From assembly GCF_000332295.1 (NCBI RefSeq), contig NZ_KB235930.1:4057895-4121894 (forward strand): DNA of 64,000 bases, in the 5' to 3' direction. Positions 1 to 8,092 of the stretch are shown here, one piece after another. Every line of letters begins with the position of its first letter. The stretch's first letter is position 1. Origin of the DNA: Fortiea contorta PCC 7126. GTDB lineage: Bacteria > Cyanobacteriota > Cyanobacteriia > Cyanobacteriales > Nostocaceae. A program made the translations under genes and the position numbers. The notes beneath the pieces were generated by a model. The model saw nothing but the letters and a program-made list of their open reading frames with translations, was not told where the DNA came from and did no database searches.

Positions 1-518
1 AAACACCGCGATTATTTGTCCTCGATTGTAATCAGGTAACTGGAATTATTACTTGTGGTGATTTGCAGAAAGCACCCGCTCGCATGTTACTGTTTGGTTT
101 GGTGACGCTGTTAGAGATGAATTTGCTGCGATTGGTGCGGCTTTATTATCCCCATGATACTTGGCAGCAAATCCTCAAACCCGAACGATTAGAAGCCGCT
201 CAACGATTATGGCGCGAGAGTCAAGAAAGAAATGAAGCTACAGATTTGTTGGATTATTTACAATTTTGTGATAAGCGTGAGCTAGTTCTTAATCAACCAG
301 AACTGCTGTTGCAATTGGGACTAAAGTCAAAGCGATTTGGTGAACGCTTTTTGAAATCTGCTGAACAGTTGCGAAATCGCTTGGCTCATGCTCAAAGTTT
401 AGTGAGTGGTTCCTCTTGGACAGAATTGATTGCTCTCGCACAGTCCATGGAGGCGCTATTAATCCGTTGTGAACAGGTAGAGCAGGAGGATTTACACAGA
501 AGAAGTGAGTTTTTTTGA
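1..518 (+). CDS. CBS-domain-like protein, 5'-truncated by the window edge
   Basis: The reading frame is open from base 3 without a start and ends in TGA at 516-518, so the gene begins outside the window. The visible part (about 172 residues) starts in a beta-alpha pattern (RLFVLD.NQVTGIITCGDL) that resembles the end of a CBS repeat. A hydrophobic helix (ARMLLFGLVTLLEMNLLRLV) and a charged helical tail follow. CBS modules usually bind adenylyl nucleotides and regulate partner domains; no catalytic motif is visible here. A TTG at 63 could be called as a start, but the frame is coding-like upstream of it, so truncation is the better reading. The tail does not match a family I can name. Confidence 0.6.
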   Translation, partial: TPRLFVLDCNQVTGIITCGDLQKAPARMLLFGLVTLLEMNLLRLVRLYYPHDTWQQILKPERLEAAQRLWRESQERNEATDLLDYLQFCDKRELVLNQPELLLQLGLKSKRFGERFLKSAEQLRNRLAHAQSLVSGSSWTELIALAQSMEALLIRCEQVEQEDLHRRSEFF

Positions 519-533
519 GTCTGCTGGTAGTTA

Positions 534-1085
534 TTAAGGCTTGTTGGAGGAATCACTTAATTGAGTTCCTGTGTATGTAGGCAACCAGCCTTCAGCCGTG
601 GTAAAGTAGCGTACACCTTTGCAGTACAATGATGCCGTAGGACTAGACCAATGTTCGACGCCTGGGGGAATGACCAGATAGTCTTGTGCTTGTAGGAGTA
701 ATTGTATTTGCACACCATCGGCGCGCACAAAGCCGAAAAGCATTTCCCCAGCTAAAACATAAAGCGGTTCTGGGGCTGAGTGAGTGTGATAACGACTGTA
801 AGTAGCGATCGCTGTTTGCAGATGAGGCGAACCAGGATGTATACTCAGCAAGTCGCACCAAAGATAGCCGTTTTCTTGTTGCAGAAATTCAAAAACGCTA
901 CTGTGCAGTTCTAAAATGTAGCACTTCTCAGCATCAGTCAAAATGTCCTGTCCCAGCAAATTGGGGAAAAGTAGCGATGTTCCCGGTTCGTAATGTTTGA
1001 GATAAATACCGAGGGTATCGAGTTCACGAGTTATCTCATTCAAGTCAGTAGCGAGCGTGCCGTCGTCAAGTAATAGAGTAGCCAT
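534..1085 (-). CDS. Acireductone dioxygenase-like cupin
   Basis: This is a metal-binding cupin of the acireductone dioxygenase (ARD) type, the methionine-salvage enzyme that cleaves the 1,2-dihydroxy-3-keto-5-methylthiopentene intermediate. The metal set is visible as YHTHSAPEPLYV (two His, then Glu) and, after about 40 residues, PPGVEHW (third His). The ending VRYFTTAEGWLPTY is like the ARD C terminus. An in-frame start lies 39 bases further out at 1124; I prefer ATG at 1085 (MATLLLDDG). It stands alone: no other methionine-salvage gene is adjacent, and the flanking genes face the other way. Whether the metal is Fe or Ni, and so which products form, cannot be read from sequence. Confidence 0.72.
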   Translation of the reverse strand: MATLLLDDGTLATDLNEITRELDTLGIYLKHYEPGTSLLFPNLLGQDILTDAEKCYILELHSSVFEFLQQENGYLWCDLLSIHPGSPHLQTAIATYSRYHTHSAPEPLYVLAGEMLFGFVRADGVQIQLLLQAQDYLVIPPGVEHWSSPTASLYCKGVRYFTTAEGWLPTYTGTQLSDSSNKP

Positions 1086-1413
1086 CAAAGAAATCTGATT
1101 AATCGTTAAAACGAGTATACTCAACTTTGACTCAAAAAGCCACTATCTCCGATGGGCAAACCGGAGTTTGACCCGACATCAGGTACTCAGCTCCCCAACT
1201 TCTAACCCCTAACCCCTCACCCCTCACCCCAAATTAGTAACTATTCCCTAAAATTACGGTTGTTTTTCATCCGCAAATGTTAGTAATAATTCTAGTTTTT
1301 TATCAGCTAAAGATAATTAATTAAACAATACTTGCAAGATGATGACGATTAATGATTGTAAGTATTAACCTATAAATATTCAGACGAAAAAAGCTATCAA
1401 AACAATCAGAAAT

Positions 1414-2361
1414 ATGGCTAAGGTAATAGTGACAGGAGCCGCAGGTTTTATTGGTTCCCACATTGTGGAATCATTATTACAACAAGAATTAGAAGTAATT
1501 GGAATTGATGAATTCAATGATTACTACAATCCCTTGTTGAAACGCAAGAATGTAGCACACTTAATCAATTCACCCAACTTTAAATTAATTGAAGGAAATA
1601 TTCAGTTATTAGACTGGCAAAAATTGCTAGAAGATGTGGATGTAGTCTATCACCAAGCTGCACAAGCCGGAGTAAGAGCAAGCTGGGGACAAAGTTTTTA
1701 CGCCTATACTGAACGGAATCTCAATGCGACACAAGTTTTATTGGAAGCAGCCAAGAATGCAAAAACTTTGAAAAGGTTAGTCTTTGCTTCCACTTCTAGC
1801 GTTTATGGTGATGCGGAAACTTTACCCACCCACGAGGGAATTTGTCCCTTACCTGTTTCTCCCTACGGTATAACTAAGCTAGCAGCGGAAAGATTGTGCG
1901 GACTGTATCACAATAACTTTGGTGTACCTGTCGTATCTTTGCGTTATTTCACTGTATACGGGCCAAGACAACGCCCAGATATGGCATTTCATAAGTTTTT
2001 TAAGGCAATCTTACAGGATGAAGCGATTCCTATTTATGGCGACGGACAACAAACACGTGACTTCACCTTTATTAGTGATGCTGTCGCTGCTAATTTAGCC
2101 GCTGCTACCGTACCCGCAGCTGTGGGCGAAATTTTCAACATTGGCGGTGGTAGCAGAGTAGTTTTAACCCAAGTGTTAGACACAATGGCGGAAATTGTTG
2201 GTCAACCCATCAAAAAACACTACGTAGAAAAAGCCATAGGAGACGCTCGACACACCGCTGCTGATGTCTCAAAAGCCAAGAAAATTTTGGGATATCAACC
2301 GCAAGTATCGTTGCGCGACGGGCTAACGCAGGAATGGCGGTGGGTGAAGTCTTTGTATTAG
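1414..2361 (+). CDS. NAD-dependent sugar epimerase/dehydratase
   Basis: This 315-residue protein is an extended short-chain dehydrogenase acting on nucleotide sugars. The N-terminal Rossmann motif GAAGFIG (residues 8-14) binds NAD. The catalytic set is STSSVYG followed by Y151-x3-K155 (SPYGITK). The stretch LRYFTVYGPRQRPDMA is typical of GalE, UDP-glucuronate epimerase and dTDP-glucose dehydratase-like enzymes. It most resembles UDP-glucose/UDP-glucuronate 4-epimerases that supply sugars for exopolysaccharide or glycan synthesis in the cytoplasm. ATG at 1414 gives the usual N terminus (MAKVIVTGAAG). It is monocistronic, with an AT-rich leader and a hairpin after the stop. Substrate is not determinable. 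Confidence 0.85.
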   Translation: MAKVIVTGAAGFIGSHIVESLLQQELEVIGIDEFNDYYNPLLKRKNVAHLINSPNFKLIEGNIQLLDWQKLLEDVDVVYHQAAQAGVRASWGQSFYAYTERNLNATQVLLEAAKNAKTLKRLVFASTSSVYGDAETLPTHEGICPLPVSPYGITKLAAERLCGLYHNNFGVPVVSLRYFTVYGPRQRPDMAFHKFFKAILQDEAIPIYGDGQQTRDFTFISDAVAANLAAATVPAAVGEIFNIGGGSRVVLTQVLDTMAEIVGQPIKKHYVEKAIGDARHTAADVSKAKKILGYQPQVSLRDGLTQEWRWVKSLY

Positions 2362-2380
2362 ACATTTCGCGGAAAATGAA

Positions 2381-2424
2381 AGAAAACAGGGAACGGGGAA
2401 CAGTGAAAAAACCCTGTTCCCTTT
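2381..2424 (+). terminator. Hairpin after the epimerase gene
   Basis: GGAACAG at 2397-2403 pairs with CTGTTCC at 2414-2420, with an A-rich loop and a short T run after it. It lies directly downstream of the epimerase stop. The arms belong to the GGGAACAGGGAACAG-type short repeats seen elsewhere in the window, so it may also be a repeat remnant. Confidence 0.5.
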
Positions 2425-2578
2425 TCAATAAATTTTGAATTCGGATAACCCGCCCTCTAGGCGCTCGCCAATTTGCCAAAATAGAGCTGTAGGCTAGAAT
2501 AACTACGCTGCGAGCACAGCTTGACTAAGTGTACTCAGGTGTAGTCGGCTGGTTGCAATCAAGTAACAGGAAGGCAGT

Positions 2579-2902
2579 ATGGATAATAATAATTGGATGC
2601 AGCAGTTATTAATGCTGGGTATTGGTACTACATCTTTGGTAGCAGACAAACTGCGGCAAGTGGGCGATGAGTTGGTGAAAGATGGTAAACTCAACCCTGA
2701 GCAAGCAAAAGCCGTGATGGATGATATTGCACAGCAGTTAAAGTCAGAACAGGGTAACTGGGATGCCCAAATGCAGCGCCAAATGCGGAATATGATGCAA
2801 GATTTGGGAGTGGCTCGTCAGTCTGAGGTGGACGAATTGCGCGGTAGAATTGACCGTTTAGAGCGTCAAGTACGCGATTTAGAAAATAAGCTTTGGCGTT
2901 AA
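2579..2902 (+). CDS. Small phasin-like helical protein
   Basis: This 107-residue protein is almost entirely amphipathic helix. It opens with a hydrophobic segment (WMQQLLMLGIGTTSLVADKL), carries a middle segment (LVKDGKLNPEQAKAVMDDIAQQL), and ends in a coiled coil (EVDELRGRIDRLERQVRDLENKLW). This is the pattern of the phasin-family/PhaF-like proteins common in cyanobacteria; classical phasins coat polyhydroxyalkanoate granules, but many relatives have no proven granule link. An AGGAAGG ribosome site just before ATG 2579 supports the start. No PHA synthase gene is nearby, so the role remains open. Confidence 0.6.
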   Translation: MDNNNWMQQLLMLGIGTTSLVADKLRQVGDELVKDGKLNPEQAKAVMDDIAQQLKSEQGNWDAQMQRQMRNMMQDLGVARQSEVDELRGRIDRLERQVRDLENKLWR

Positions 2903-2981
2903 AATACTCATTGTGCTTTAAACTGAATCTGTCGTGTGAGTCACGATCACAGCCAGACTACTTAAGTAAGGGGAGCTAATT

Positions 2982-3512
2982 TTGAAAGCGATTTTACTCA
3001 GTGTGGCACTCATGCTGACGTGTGTTGTAGTTTTGGTGTTAGCGCAAGTTGGCAGTAAACAGGACTCTGCGATCGCTGCTAATGTTACCCAAACTGCATT
3101 AGTGTCCACTATTACCACTACAAACCAGACTTTAATTGTGAATAACACTATATCTGACGCCAACGATCCCAACGTTGTCACCACGCCTTCTGGACTAAAA
3201 TACATTGAGTTAGAACAGGGGACTGGGGAAACTCCCAAAACCGGACAGACGGTTATAGTCCACTACACCGGCACTCTGGAAGATGGTACTAAGTTTGATA
3301 GCTCACGCGATCGCCGTCAACCCTTTAGTTTTAAAATCGGCGTGGGACAAGTAATTAAAGGCTGGGATGAAGGACTGAGCACGATGAAAGTAGGCGATCG
3401 TCGTCAGTTAATTATTCCCTCAGAATTAGGTTACGGCGCTCGTGGTGCTGGTGGTGTGATTCCACCCCACGCCACTCTAGTTTTTGATGTGGAATTGTTA
3501 GATATCAAGTAG
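2982..3512 (+). CDS. FKBP-type peptidyl-prolyl isomerase, exported
   Basis: This enzyme catalyses cis-trans isomerisation of proline bonds and so assists folding of exported proteins. Residues 1-25 form a signal or anchor segment ([21 protein letters not shown]), followed by a Thr/Asn-rich linker. A complete FKBP domain covers residues about 67-176, including [12 protein letters not shown], the FK506-pocket segment [13 protein letters not shown] and the ending [13 protein letters not shown]. The start is TTG at 2982, preceded by a strong AAGGGGA site; no better start lies in frame. It is a single gene, with likely action in the periplasm or thylakoid lumen. The same architecture is common in cyanobacteria. 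Confidence 0.9.
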   Translation: MKAILLSVALMLTCVVVLVLAQVGSKQDSAIAANVTQTALVSTITTTNQTLIVNNTISDANDPNVVTTPSGLKYIELEQGTGETPKTGQTVIVHYTGTLEDGTKFDSSRDRRQPFSFKIGVGQVIKGWDEGLSTMKVGDRRQLIIPSELGYGARGAGGVIPPHATLVFDVELLDIK

Positions 3513-3562
3513 GGAATTCTCACCATTCCCATGCAGAATTTGGTATAATAATATGCCACTTG

Positions 3563-3790
3563 TGTAGGGGTGCAGATCATTGGTGTCAACTTAACGTGAA
3601 ACCCTTGTCAAAACTCGATTTTGGATTTACTCACTCACCATGACAATCCGCGTTACCCTACCCCGGCTTTGCTGGCGCAAAACCTCCCCTCCCCTTGCCA
3701 AGGGGAGGGGATTAAGGGGTGGGGTAAAACGCCTGGGGGACAAAGGTTTTAGCTTAAGTTGACACCAATGGGTGCAAATGTGCCCCTACA
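3563..3790. mobile_element. MITE-like element with terminal inverted repeats, no ORF
   Basis: The left end (3563-3594: TGTAGGGGTGCAGATCATTG then GTGTCAACTTAA) is an imperfect inverted copy of the right end (3753-3790: TTAAGTTGACACCAATGGG, then TGCAAATGTGCCCCTACA). The interior of about 160 bp has no coding frame and carries a CCCCTTGCC/AAGGGGAGGGG hairpin of a type repeated in Nostoc genomes. Size, inverted ends and lack of a gene fit a non-autonomous miniature transposon. TAGGGG...CCCCTA at the tips would fit a TA-targeting parent, but no clear target duplication is seen. It lies between the FKBP gene and the convergent acyltransferase gene. Confidence 0.6.
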
Positions 3791-3806
3791 TAACCAAATT
3801 CAGCCA

Positions 3807-5246
3807 CTATCCAATCAACTTCTCCAACGCCACTTGCAAATCTTGTGTCAAATCATTTACAGCTTGTCTAGCAGCTTGACGTCCCGCTTGATAATTTGAC
3901 CAGCGTTCATTGACGGAAATTGGTTCCCCTACCGTGATTTGCGCTTCTCGCCAACCCAGATGCGGACGAGCAGGTAATATCCCTCCACCCACTCTAGACA
4001 TCATATCGAATATCAGCAACGTTGTTTCTGCAAACCGTTCCACAGTAGGTTTTTCTTGAATATAGTCGATAGTTACAGCCACAAAACTTTCCACTAACCG
4101 CATATGGCGCATCCGCAAATCAGCCTCTTGAGCAACCCAGTCTGCGAGTCCCCGTTTGAGAGGTGGTAAAGCATCAATATCTGCTACATCTTCCCGATAG
4201 ATGTAACTCCAACCCGCTTCTTCTAAACGGCGACAACGGTCAATAAAACTGCCTTGTGATTGTACACCAAAATATTGCTCGGCAACTTGCAAAGCTGTAT
4301 TTAGTAAGCGGTGTAATCTATCAATTAATTCTTGATTAGGAATATCTGGCAGATTTTGATGATAGAAGCGACGATAAAACTCCTCCATCTCAGTCATCAA
4401 ATGTTCAGCCAGTCGCCAAAGGCGTTGATAAAAAATCTCTTCTTGTCCGTCAACCGAGTCAGGAACCGATTGCACAGATAAACCGCTATTAGCTTCCAAT
4501 TTAGAGATCAACCAGTCCAACTTTGACCAAGGTGGCTGTACATAACGGTATTGAATAGCGATGGGGAGAATGAAAACCGTCTCAGGGCGATTAGCTTTGA
4601 GCAAATCTTCCACACACCAGAAACCCATTTGAGCGACACCCGGTTCTAAGGGGCTAACAATACCGCTATGACCGTTAGTACCGCCTTCTGGTGCAACTGC
4701 TAACGGCATTTTACCATCAGCAAATAACTCCCGTGCCGTTTGCAGAGCGTGTCTGTCTAATCGCTTACCCCGACGCACAGGAACACCCCCAATCCGAGAG
4801 AAAAACCATCCTAGGGAATTTCCCGCCCATAAAGTCATCCCTCGGTCGTAGAGAAAATGAGCGTGGATGGGGCGTTTTAAGGCAATCCCTCGCTGACGTG
4901 CTACCTTGGGGACGACACGGGAAAGCATGTACAACATACACGCCGAATCGTCTACCTCTGGGTGACGACATGCTAACAACAAACGAATTTTCCCAGCCTG
5001 AAATTGTTGATAAAGTTGAGCTAATGTTTCTGCATTCTCAGGTTGAACTCGCAAAATCCCTGCTGGTAGCCAAGGTCTGGTGCGAAACCTGATCAAAAAA
5101 GGTATTAACCATCGGGTAATCTGGAGTACAAGCGGGTTGTAACGTATGGGGATAAACTTGAGTGGCGGTTGAATAGATGAAATCGATTTAGACAAGTTGC
5201 GCTCCAGAATAGTTTTGCAAAGCGATCGCTTCCTCAATGCTGACAA
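3807..5246 (-). CDS. 1-acyl-glycerol-3-phosphate acyltransferase-family protein
   Basis: This 479-residue protein belongs to the PlsC-like acyltransferases, which transfer fatty acyl groups to lysophosphatidate or related acceptors at the membrane. The HX4D catalytic motif is H95-PEVD-D100 (in RHPEVDD). The following blocks are GGVPVRRGKRLD and the phosphate-binding region LAVAPEGGTNGHSG. A hydrophobic stretch near residues 40-55 could bind the membrane. It is much longer than classical PlsC (about 240), with a C-terminal half (residues 270-479) that I do not recognise but that is common in cyanobacterial members. The listed start is TTG at 5246 and is uncertain. It could act on sterol, carotenoid or glycolipid acceptors instead. 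Confidence 0.75.
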   Translation of the reverse strand: MSALRKRSLCKTILERNLSKSISSIQPPLKFIPIRYNPLVLQITRWLIPFLIRFRTRPWLPAGILRVQPENAETLAQLYQQFQAGKIRLLLACRHPEVDDSACMLYMLSRVVPKVARQRGIALKRPIHAHFLYDRGMTLWAGNSLGWFFSRIGGVPVRRGKRLDRHALQTARELFADGKMPLAVAPEGGTNGHSGIVSPLEPGVAQMGFWCVEDLLKANRPETVFILPIAIQYRYVQPPWSKLDWLISKLEANSGLSVQSVPDSVDGQEEIFYQRLWRLAEHLMTEMEEFYRRFYHQNLPDIPNQELIDRLHRLLNTALQVAEQYFGVQSQGSFIDRCRRLEEAGWSYIYREDVADIDALPPLKRGLADWVAQEADLRMRHMRLVESFVAVTIDYIQEKPTVERFAETTLLIFDMMSRVGGGILPARPHLGWREAQITVGEPISVNERWSNYQAGRQAARQAVNDLTQDLQVALEKLIG

Positions 5247-5316
5247 TTTTACAAGGGAGCGTAGAAGCCTAGCAGCTTGATTCTAAACATTGCCGTTAGC
5301 TTAATTATGAAGGTGA

Positions 5317-5976
5317 ATGATGAACACACCAGAAGATACAAGAAAATACGCACCAGCTACACAACGTAATCGCCAACCTATTCTAGAAGTGCTTCTAGAA
5401 GCCTTGCCTGCCAGTGGTACTATTTTAGAAATTGCCAGTGGGACTGGAGAACATGCAGTCTTTTTTGCACCCCACCTCAACCCTCGTCAATGGCTCCCTT
5501 CTGACCCCAATCCCGAATTAAGAGCTAGCATCGCGTCATGGGGGGTACATTTTCCCAGTAAAAACCTTTATCCACCAATAGAATTGGATGCGACTGCGCC
5601 GACTTGGCCTGTAGAAGTGGCTGAATTCTCGCTATATTTGCACAACTTGCCAATCACAGCGATCGTCAACATTAACATGATTCACATTTCCCCTTGGTCT
5701 GCTTGTTTGGGGTTAATGGCTGGTGCTGGTCGTATTTTACCATCAGGCGGTATCCTTTATTTGTATGGCCCCTTCAAACAAGGTGGAGAACATACCGCGC
5801 CTAGTAATGCAGCTTTTGATGAGTCCTTAATCGCCCAAAATCCAGAGTGGGGCGTACGTAATTTAGAAGAAGTTGTTGCAGCCGCAGCCGCCCAACACCT
5901 GATTTTCAAACAGACTTACCAAATGCCGGCGAATAATCTTTCACTGATATTCGAGCGTTCTGCCAATCTGAAATAA
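5317..5976 (+). CDS. DUF938 SAM-dependent methyltransferase-like protein
   Basis: This 219-residue class I methyltransferase fold belongs to the DUF938 family. After a short N-terminal APATQRNRQPI segment, the SAM-binding motif ILEIASGTGEHAVFFA is clear (residues about 37-52). An acidic motif II (PSDPNPELRASI) and the DUF938-typical INMIHISPWSACLGL and LYLYGPFKQGGEHTAPSNAAFDESL follow. No substrate is known for the family. Two ATGs lie at 5317 and 5320; either fits the GAAGGTG ribosome site. It is followed on the other strand by tRNA-Ala, so it is monocistronic. Confidence 0.82.
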   Translation: MMNTPEDTRKYAPATQRNRQPILEVLLEALPASGTILEIASGTGEHAVFFAPHLNPRQWLPSDPNPELRASIASWGVHFPSKNLYPPIELDATAPTWPVEVAEFSLYLHNLPITAIVNINMIHISPWSACLGLMAGAGRILPSGGILYLYGPFKQGGEHTAPSNAAFDESLIAQNPEWGVRNLEEVVAAAAAQHLIFKQTYQMPANNLSLIFERSANLK

Positions 5977-5985
5977 TAGTAGTAG

Positions 5986-6058
5986 TGGAGGTTAGCGGAC
6001 TCGAACCGCTGACATCCTGCTTGCAAAGCAGGCGCTCTACCAACTGAGCTAAACCCCC
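5986..6058 (-). tRNA. tRNA-Ala (anticodon UGC)
   Basis: Read on the minus strand, 73 nt form a full cloverleaf. The acceptor stem GGGGGTT pairs with AACCTCC and includes the G3:U70 pair that identifies alanine tRNA. The D arm is GCTCAGTTGGTAGAGC, the anticodon stem-loop is CCTGC-TTTGCAA-GCAGG with anticodon TGC, and the T arm is CAGCGGTTCGAGTCCGCT... with discriminator A. CCA is not encoded. It stands alone rather than inside an rRNA operon spacer, the other common place for this tRNA in cyanobacteria. Confidence 0.97.
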
Positions 6059-6129
6059 GTAAAATTAAACAAGCAGGTAATTTAAACTGCTTTCGTTATT
6101 GTAACCGATATTGTTTCATTTATACAGGC

Positions 6130-7041
6130 ATGAAGCCAGAAAATATCCAAGTTGTTGCCGCATTCTATAAATTTGTCAGCTTACCGGATTTTACCGAGAT
6201 GCAAGAGCCGTTGCTGTCTTATTGTCAAGAGCAAAGCATCAAAGGCACAATTTTACTAGCTCAGGAAGGTATTAATGGGACGATCGCAGGTTCCCGTCAA
6301 GCAATCGACTCAGTGTTAAACTTTCTTTGTGCTGATTCTCGTTTAACAGACTTAGAACACAAAGAATCTTACACCAACACGCCGCCCTTTGAACGAATGA
6401 AAGTGCGGTTAAAATCAGAAATTGTCACTTTAGGAATGCCAACAGTAGACCCTAATCAACAAGTTGGTACTTATGTCAATCCTCAAGAATGGAATGATTT
6501 AATTTCTGATCCAGAAGTGATTGTCATTGATACCCGCAACGATTATGAGGTGAATATCGGCAGTTTCAAAGGAGCACAAAATCCACAAACAAAATCATTC
6601 CGCGAATTCCCTGATTATGTTCACCACAACCTCGACCCCAAGCAACATCAGAAAGTAGCCATGTTTTGTACAGGTGGTATCCGCTGCGAAAAAGCCTCAG
6701 CCTTTATGCTTGCTCAAGGCTTTGCAGAAGTTTATCACCTCAAAGGCGGCATTCTCAAATATTTAGAAGAAATTCCCGCCGAAGAAAGTTTATGGGAAGG
6801 GGAATGTTTTGTCTTTGATGAACGAGTCGCCGTTAGTCACGGGTTAGCCGCAGGTAATCATGAATTATGTCTCGGTTGTGGACGACCAATTGCTGACGAA
6901 GACAAAGCATCTTCCAAATATGAAGCAGGTATTTCTTGCCCTTATTGCTTCGATAATTTAACAGCAGAAAAAAAAGTCCGTCAACAAGAAAAATGGCGTC
7001 AATTGCAATTGAAGAACCAGCAACCATACAGCCTAGAGTAA
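6130..7041 (+). CDS. trhO: tRNA uridine(34) hydroxylase TrhO (rhodanese-like, YceA family)
   Basis: TrhO uses oxygen to hydroxylate U34 in tRNAs, the first step to 5-methoxyuridine or 5-carboxymethoxyuridine. The N-terminal acylphosphatase-like domain (residues 1-100, with CQEQSIKGTILLAQEGINGTIAGS) is characteristic. The rhodanese domain follows, with active-site C180 in CTGGIRCEKAS. The C terminus carries a Cys-rich segment (CLGCGRPI ... CPYC) as in longer family members. Length (303) fits. The gene starts about 70 bases past the divergent tRNA-Ala, whose product is of the class modified at U34 in bacteria; the proximity may be chance. Confidence 0.88.
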   Translation: MKPENIQVVAAFYKFVSLPDFTEMQEPLLSYCQEQSIKGTILLAQEGINGTIAGSRQAIDSVLNFLCADSRLTDLEHKESYTNTPPFERMKVRLKSEIVTLGMPTVDPNQQVGTYVNPQEWNDLISDPEVIVIDTRNDYEVNIGSFKGAQNPQTKSFREFPDYVHHNLDPKQHQKVAMFCTGGIRCEKASAFMLAQGFAEVYHLKGGILKYLEEIPAEESLWEGECFVFDERVAVSHGLAAGNHELCLGCGRPIADEDKASSKYEAGISCPYCFDNLTAEKKVRQQEKWRQLQLKNQQPYSLE

Positions 7042-7254
7042 TACAACGCAAAGATGTTTTAGGATTGACCAAAAAACAATAAAAATTTCTGGCGTTGCTG
7101 AACCAGAATATGAAATGCCAAAAATACCCTTCTTTTTCTTTGTACCTTTGCGCCTTTGCGCCTACCCTGCGGGAAGCCGCTCCGCGTCTATGCGCGAAAT
7201 AAATTCATACCCCCAATCAGCAACGCCAAAATTGTTTTCCCTCACCCCTAATCC
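7042..7254. repeat. Spacer with dispersed GC-rich repeat
   Basis: Between convergent trhO and the O-methyltransferase gene lies a stretch including TTTGCGCCTTTGCGCCTACC and TGCGGGAAGCCGCTCCGCGT. This wording recurs in Nostoc spacers as a dispersed repeat. A short open frame reads through it (7115-7324) but has no family features and overlaps the neighbouring gene end, so I call no gene here. Confidence 0.5.
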
Positions 7255-7917
7255 CTACTTCTTCCGCACCAAAGTTAAACCATCAGCAATGGGAATTAAG
7301 CTGAGGCTAACACGCTCGTCTTGATGCAACTTTCGATTAAAAGCGCGGATTTTTTTAGTTCTGTTGTCTTGGACTTGCGGATCTGCGACTCTGCCTGACC
7401 ATAAGACATTATCGATCGCTATGAGTCCTCCTGGACGAATTAGTTGTATCGATCGCTCATAATAATTTTCATAGTTGCTTTTATCAGCATCGATGAAGGC
7501 AAAATCAAAACTCTCAGCTTCACCTCCCGCCAATAACTGCGCCAAAGTTTCTAGTGCTGGGGCGATGTGCAAGTCAATTTTATCAGCCACCCCTGCTTGC
7601 TGCCAATATCGACGAGCGATCGCTGTCCACTCTTCACTAGTATCGCAAGCTATCACCTTCCCTGTGCTCGGCAACGCTAACGCCACCACCAAGGCACTAT
7701 AACCAGTAAATACACCTAACTCTAAGGTTTTTTTTGCTTGCATTAATTGCACCAGCAACGCCAAAAACTGCCCTTGTTCTGGTGCAATCTGCATCCTCGC
7801 CATTGGCTGCTGGGCTGTCTCCTGTCGTAACTGAGTTAAGATTTCCGGCTCTCGCAACGAGACAGATAGTAGATATTCATATAAATCTGGTGTAAGTCCT
7901 AGTGTTTGCTTAGCCAT
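7255..7917 (-). CDS. Class I O-methyltransferase (caffeoyl-CoA/catechol type)
   Basis: This 220-residue enzyme transfers a methyl group from SAM to a hydroxyl, in the metal-dependent AdoMet_MTase_3 (caffeoyl-CoA O-methyltransferase) family. Motif I is LELGVFTGYSALVVALAL (residues about 60-77). The metal/substrate region DFAFIDADKSNYENYYE and GGLIAIDNVLWSGRV are intact, and NRKLHQDERVSLSLIPIADGLTLVRKK is the family's C terminus. Cyanobacterial homologues (for example Synechocystis Slr0095) methylate diverse catechols in vitro. It is a single gene, starting ATG at 7917 and followed by a long spacer. Confidence 0.88.
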   Translation of the reverse strand: MAKQTLGLTPDLYEYLLSVSLREPEILTQLRQETAQQPMARMQIAPEQGQFLALLVQLMQAKKTLELGVFTGYSALVVALALPSTGKVIACDTSEEWTAIARRYWQQAGVADKIDLHIAPALETLAQLLAGGEAESFDFAFIDADKSNYENYYERSIQLIRPGGLIAIDNVLWSGRVADPQVQDNRTKKIRAFNRKLHQDERVSLSLIPIADGLTLVRKK

Positions 7918-8092
7918 TTGTGATTAGTTCTCCCTCCTTCTCCCAATTTCCCCATCCACCGTGAGTAAAAAAAGCAGCTTATGTGTAGAGATGTTGCGTA
8001 CAGCATTTTCCTTGATTTCCTGGTCAACTTCCCTTCTAAAATTAAAAACATTATTAATTATTTAGACATGTTCTTGTTCTGGGAGGGTATTG

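Noticed and set aside
4691-5092. 133-codon plus-strand frame opposite the acyltransferase
   Set aside because: It lies wholly within the well-supported acyltransferase gene and matches no family.
7115-7324. 69-codon frame between trhO and the methyltransferase
   Set aside because: It reads through a dispersed GC-rich repeat and into the neighbour's 3' end.
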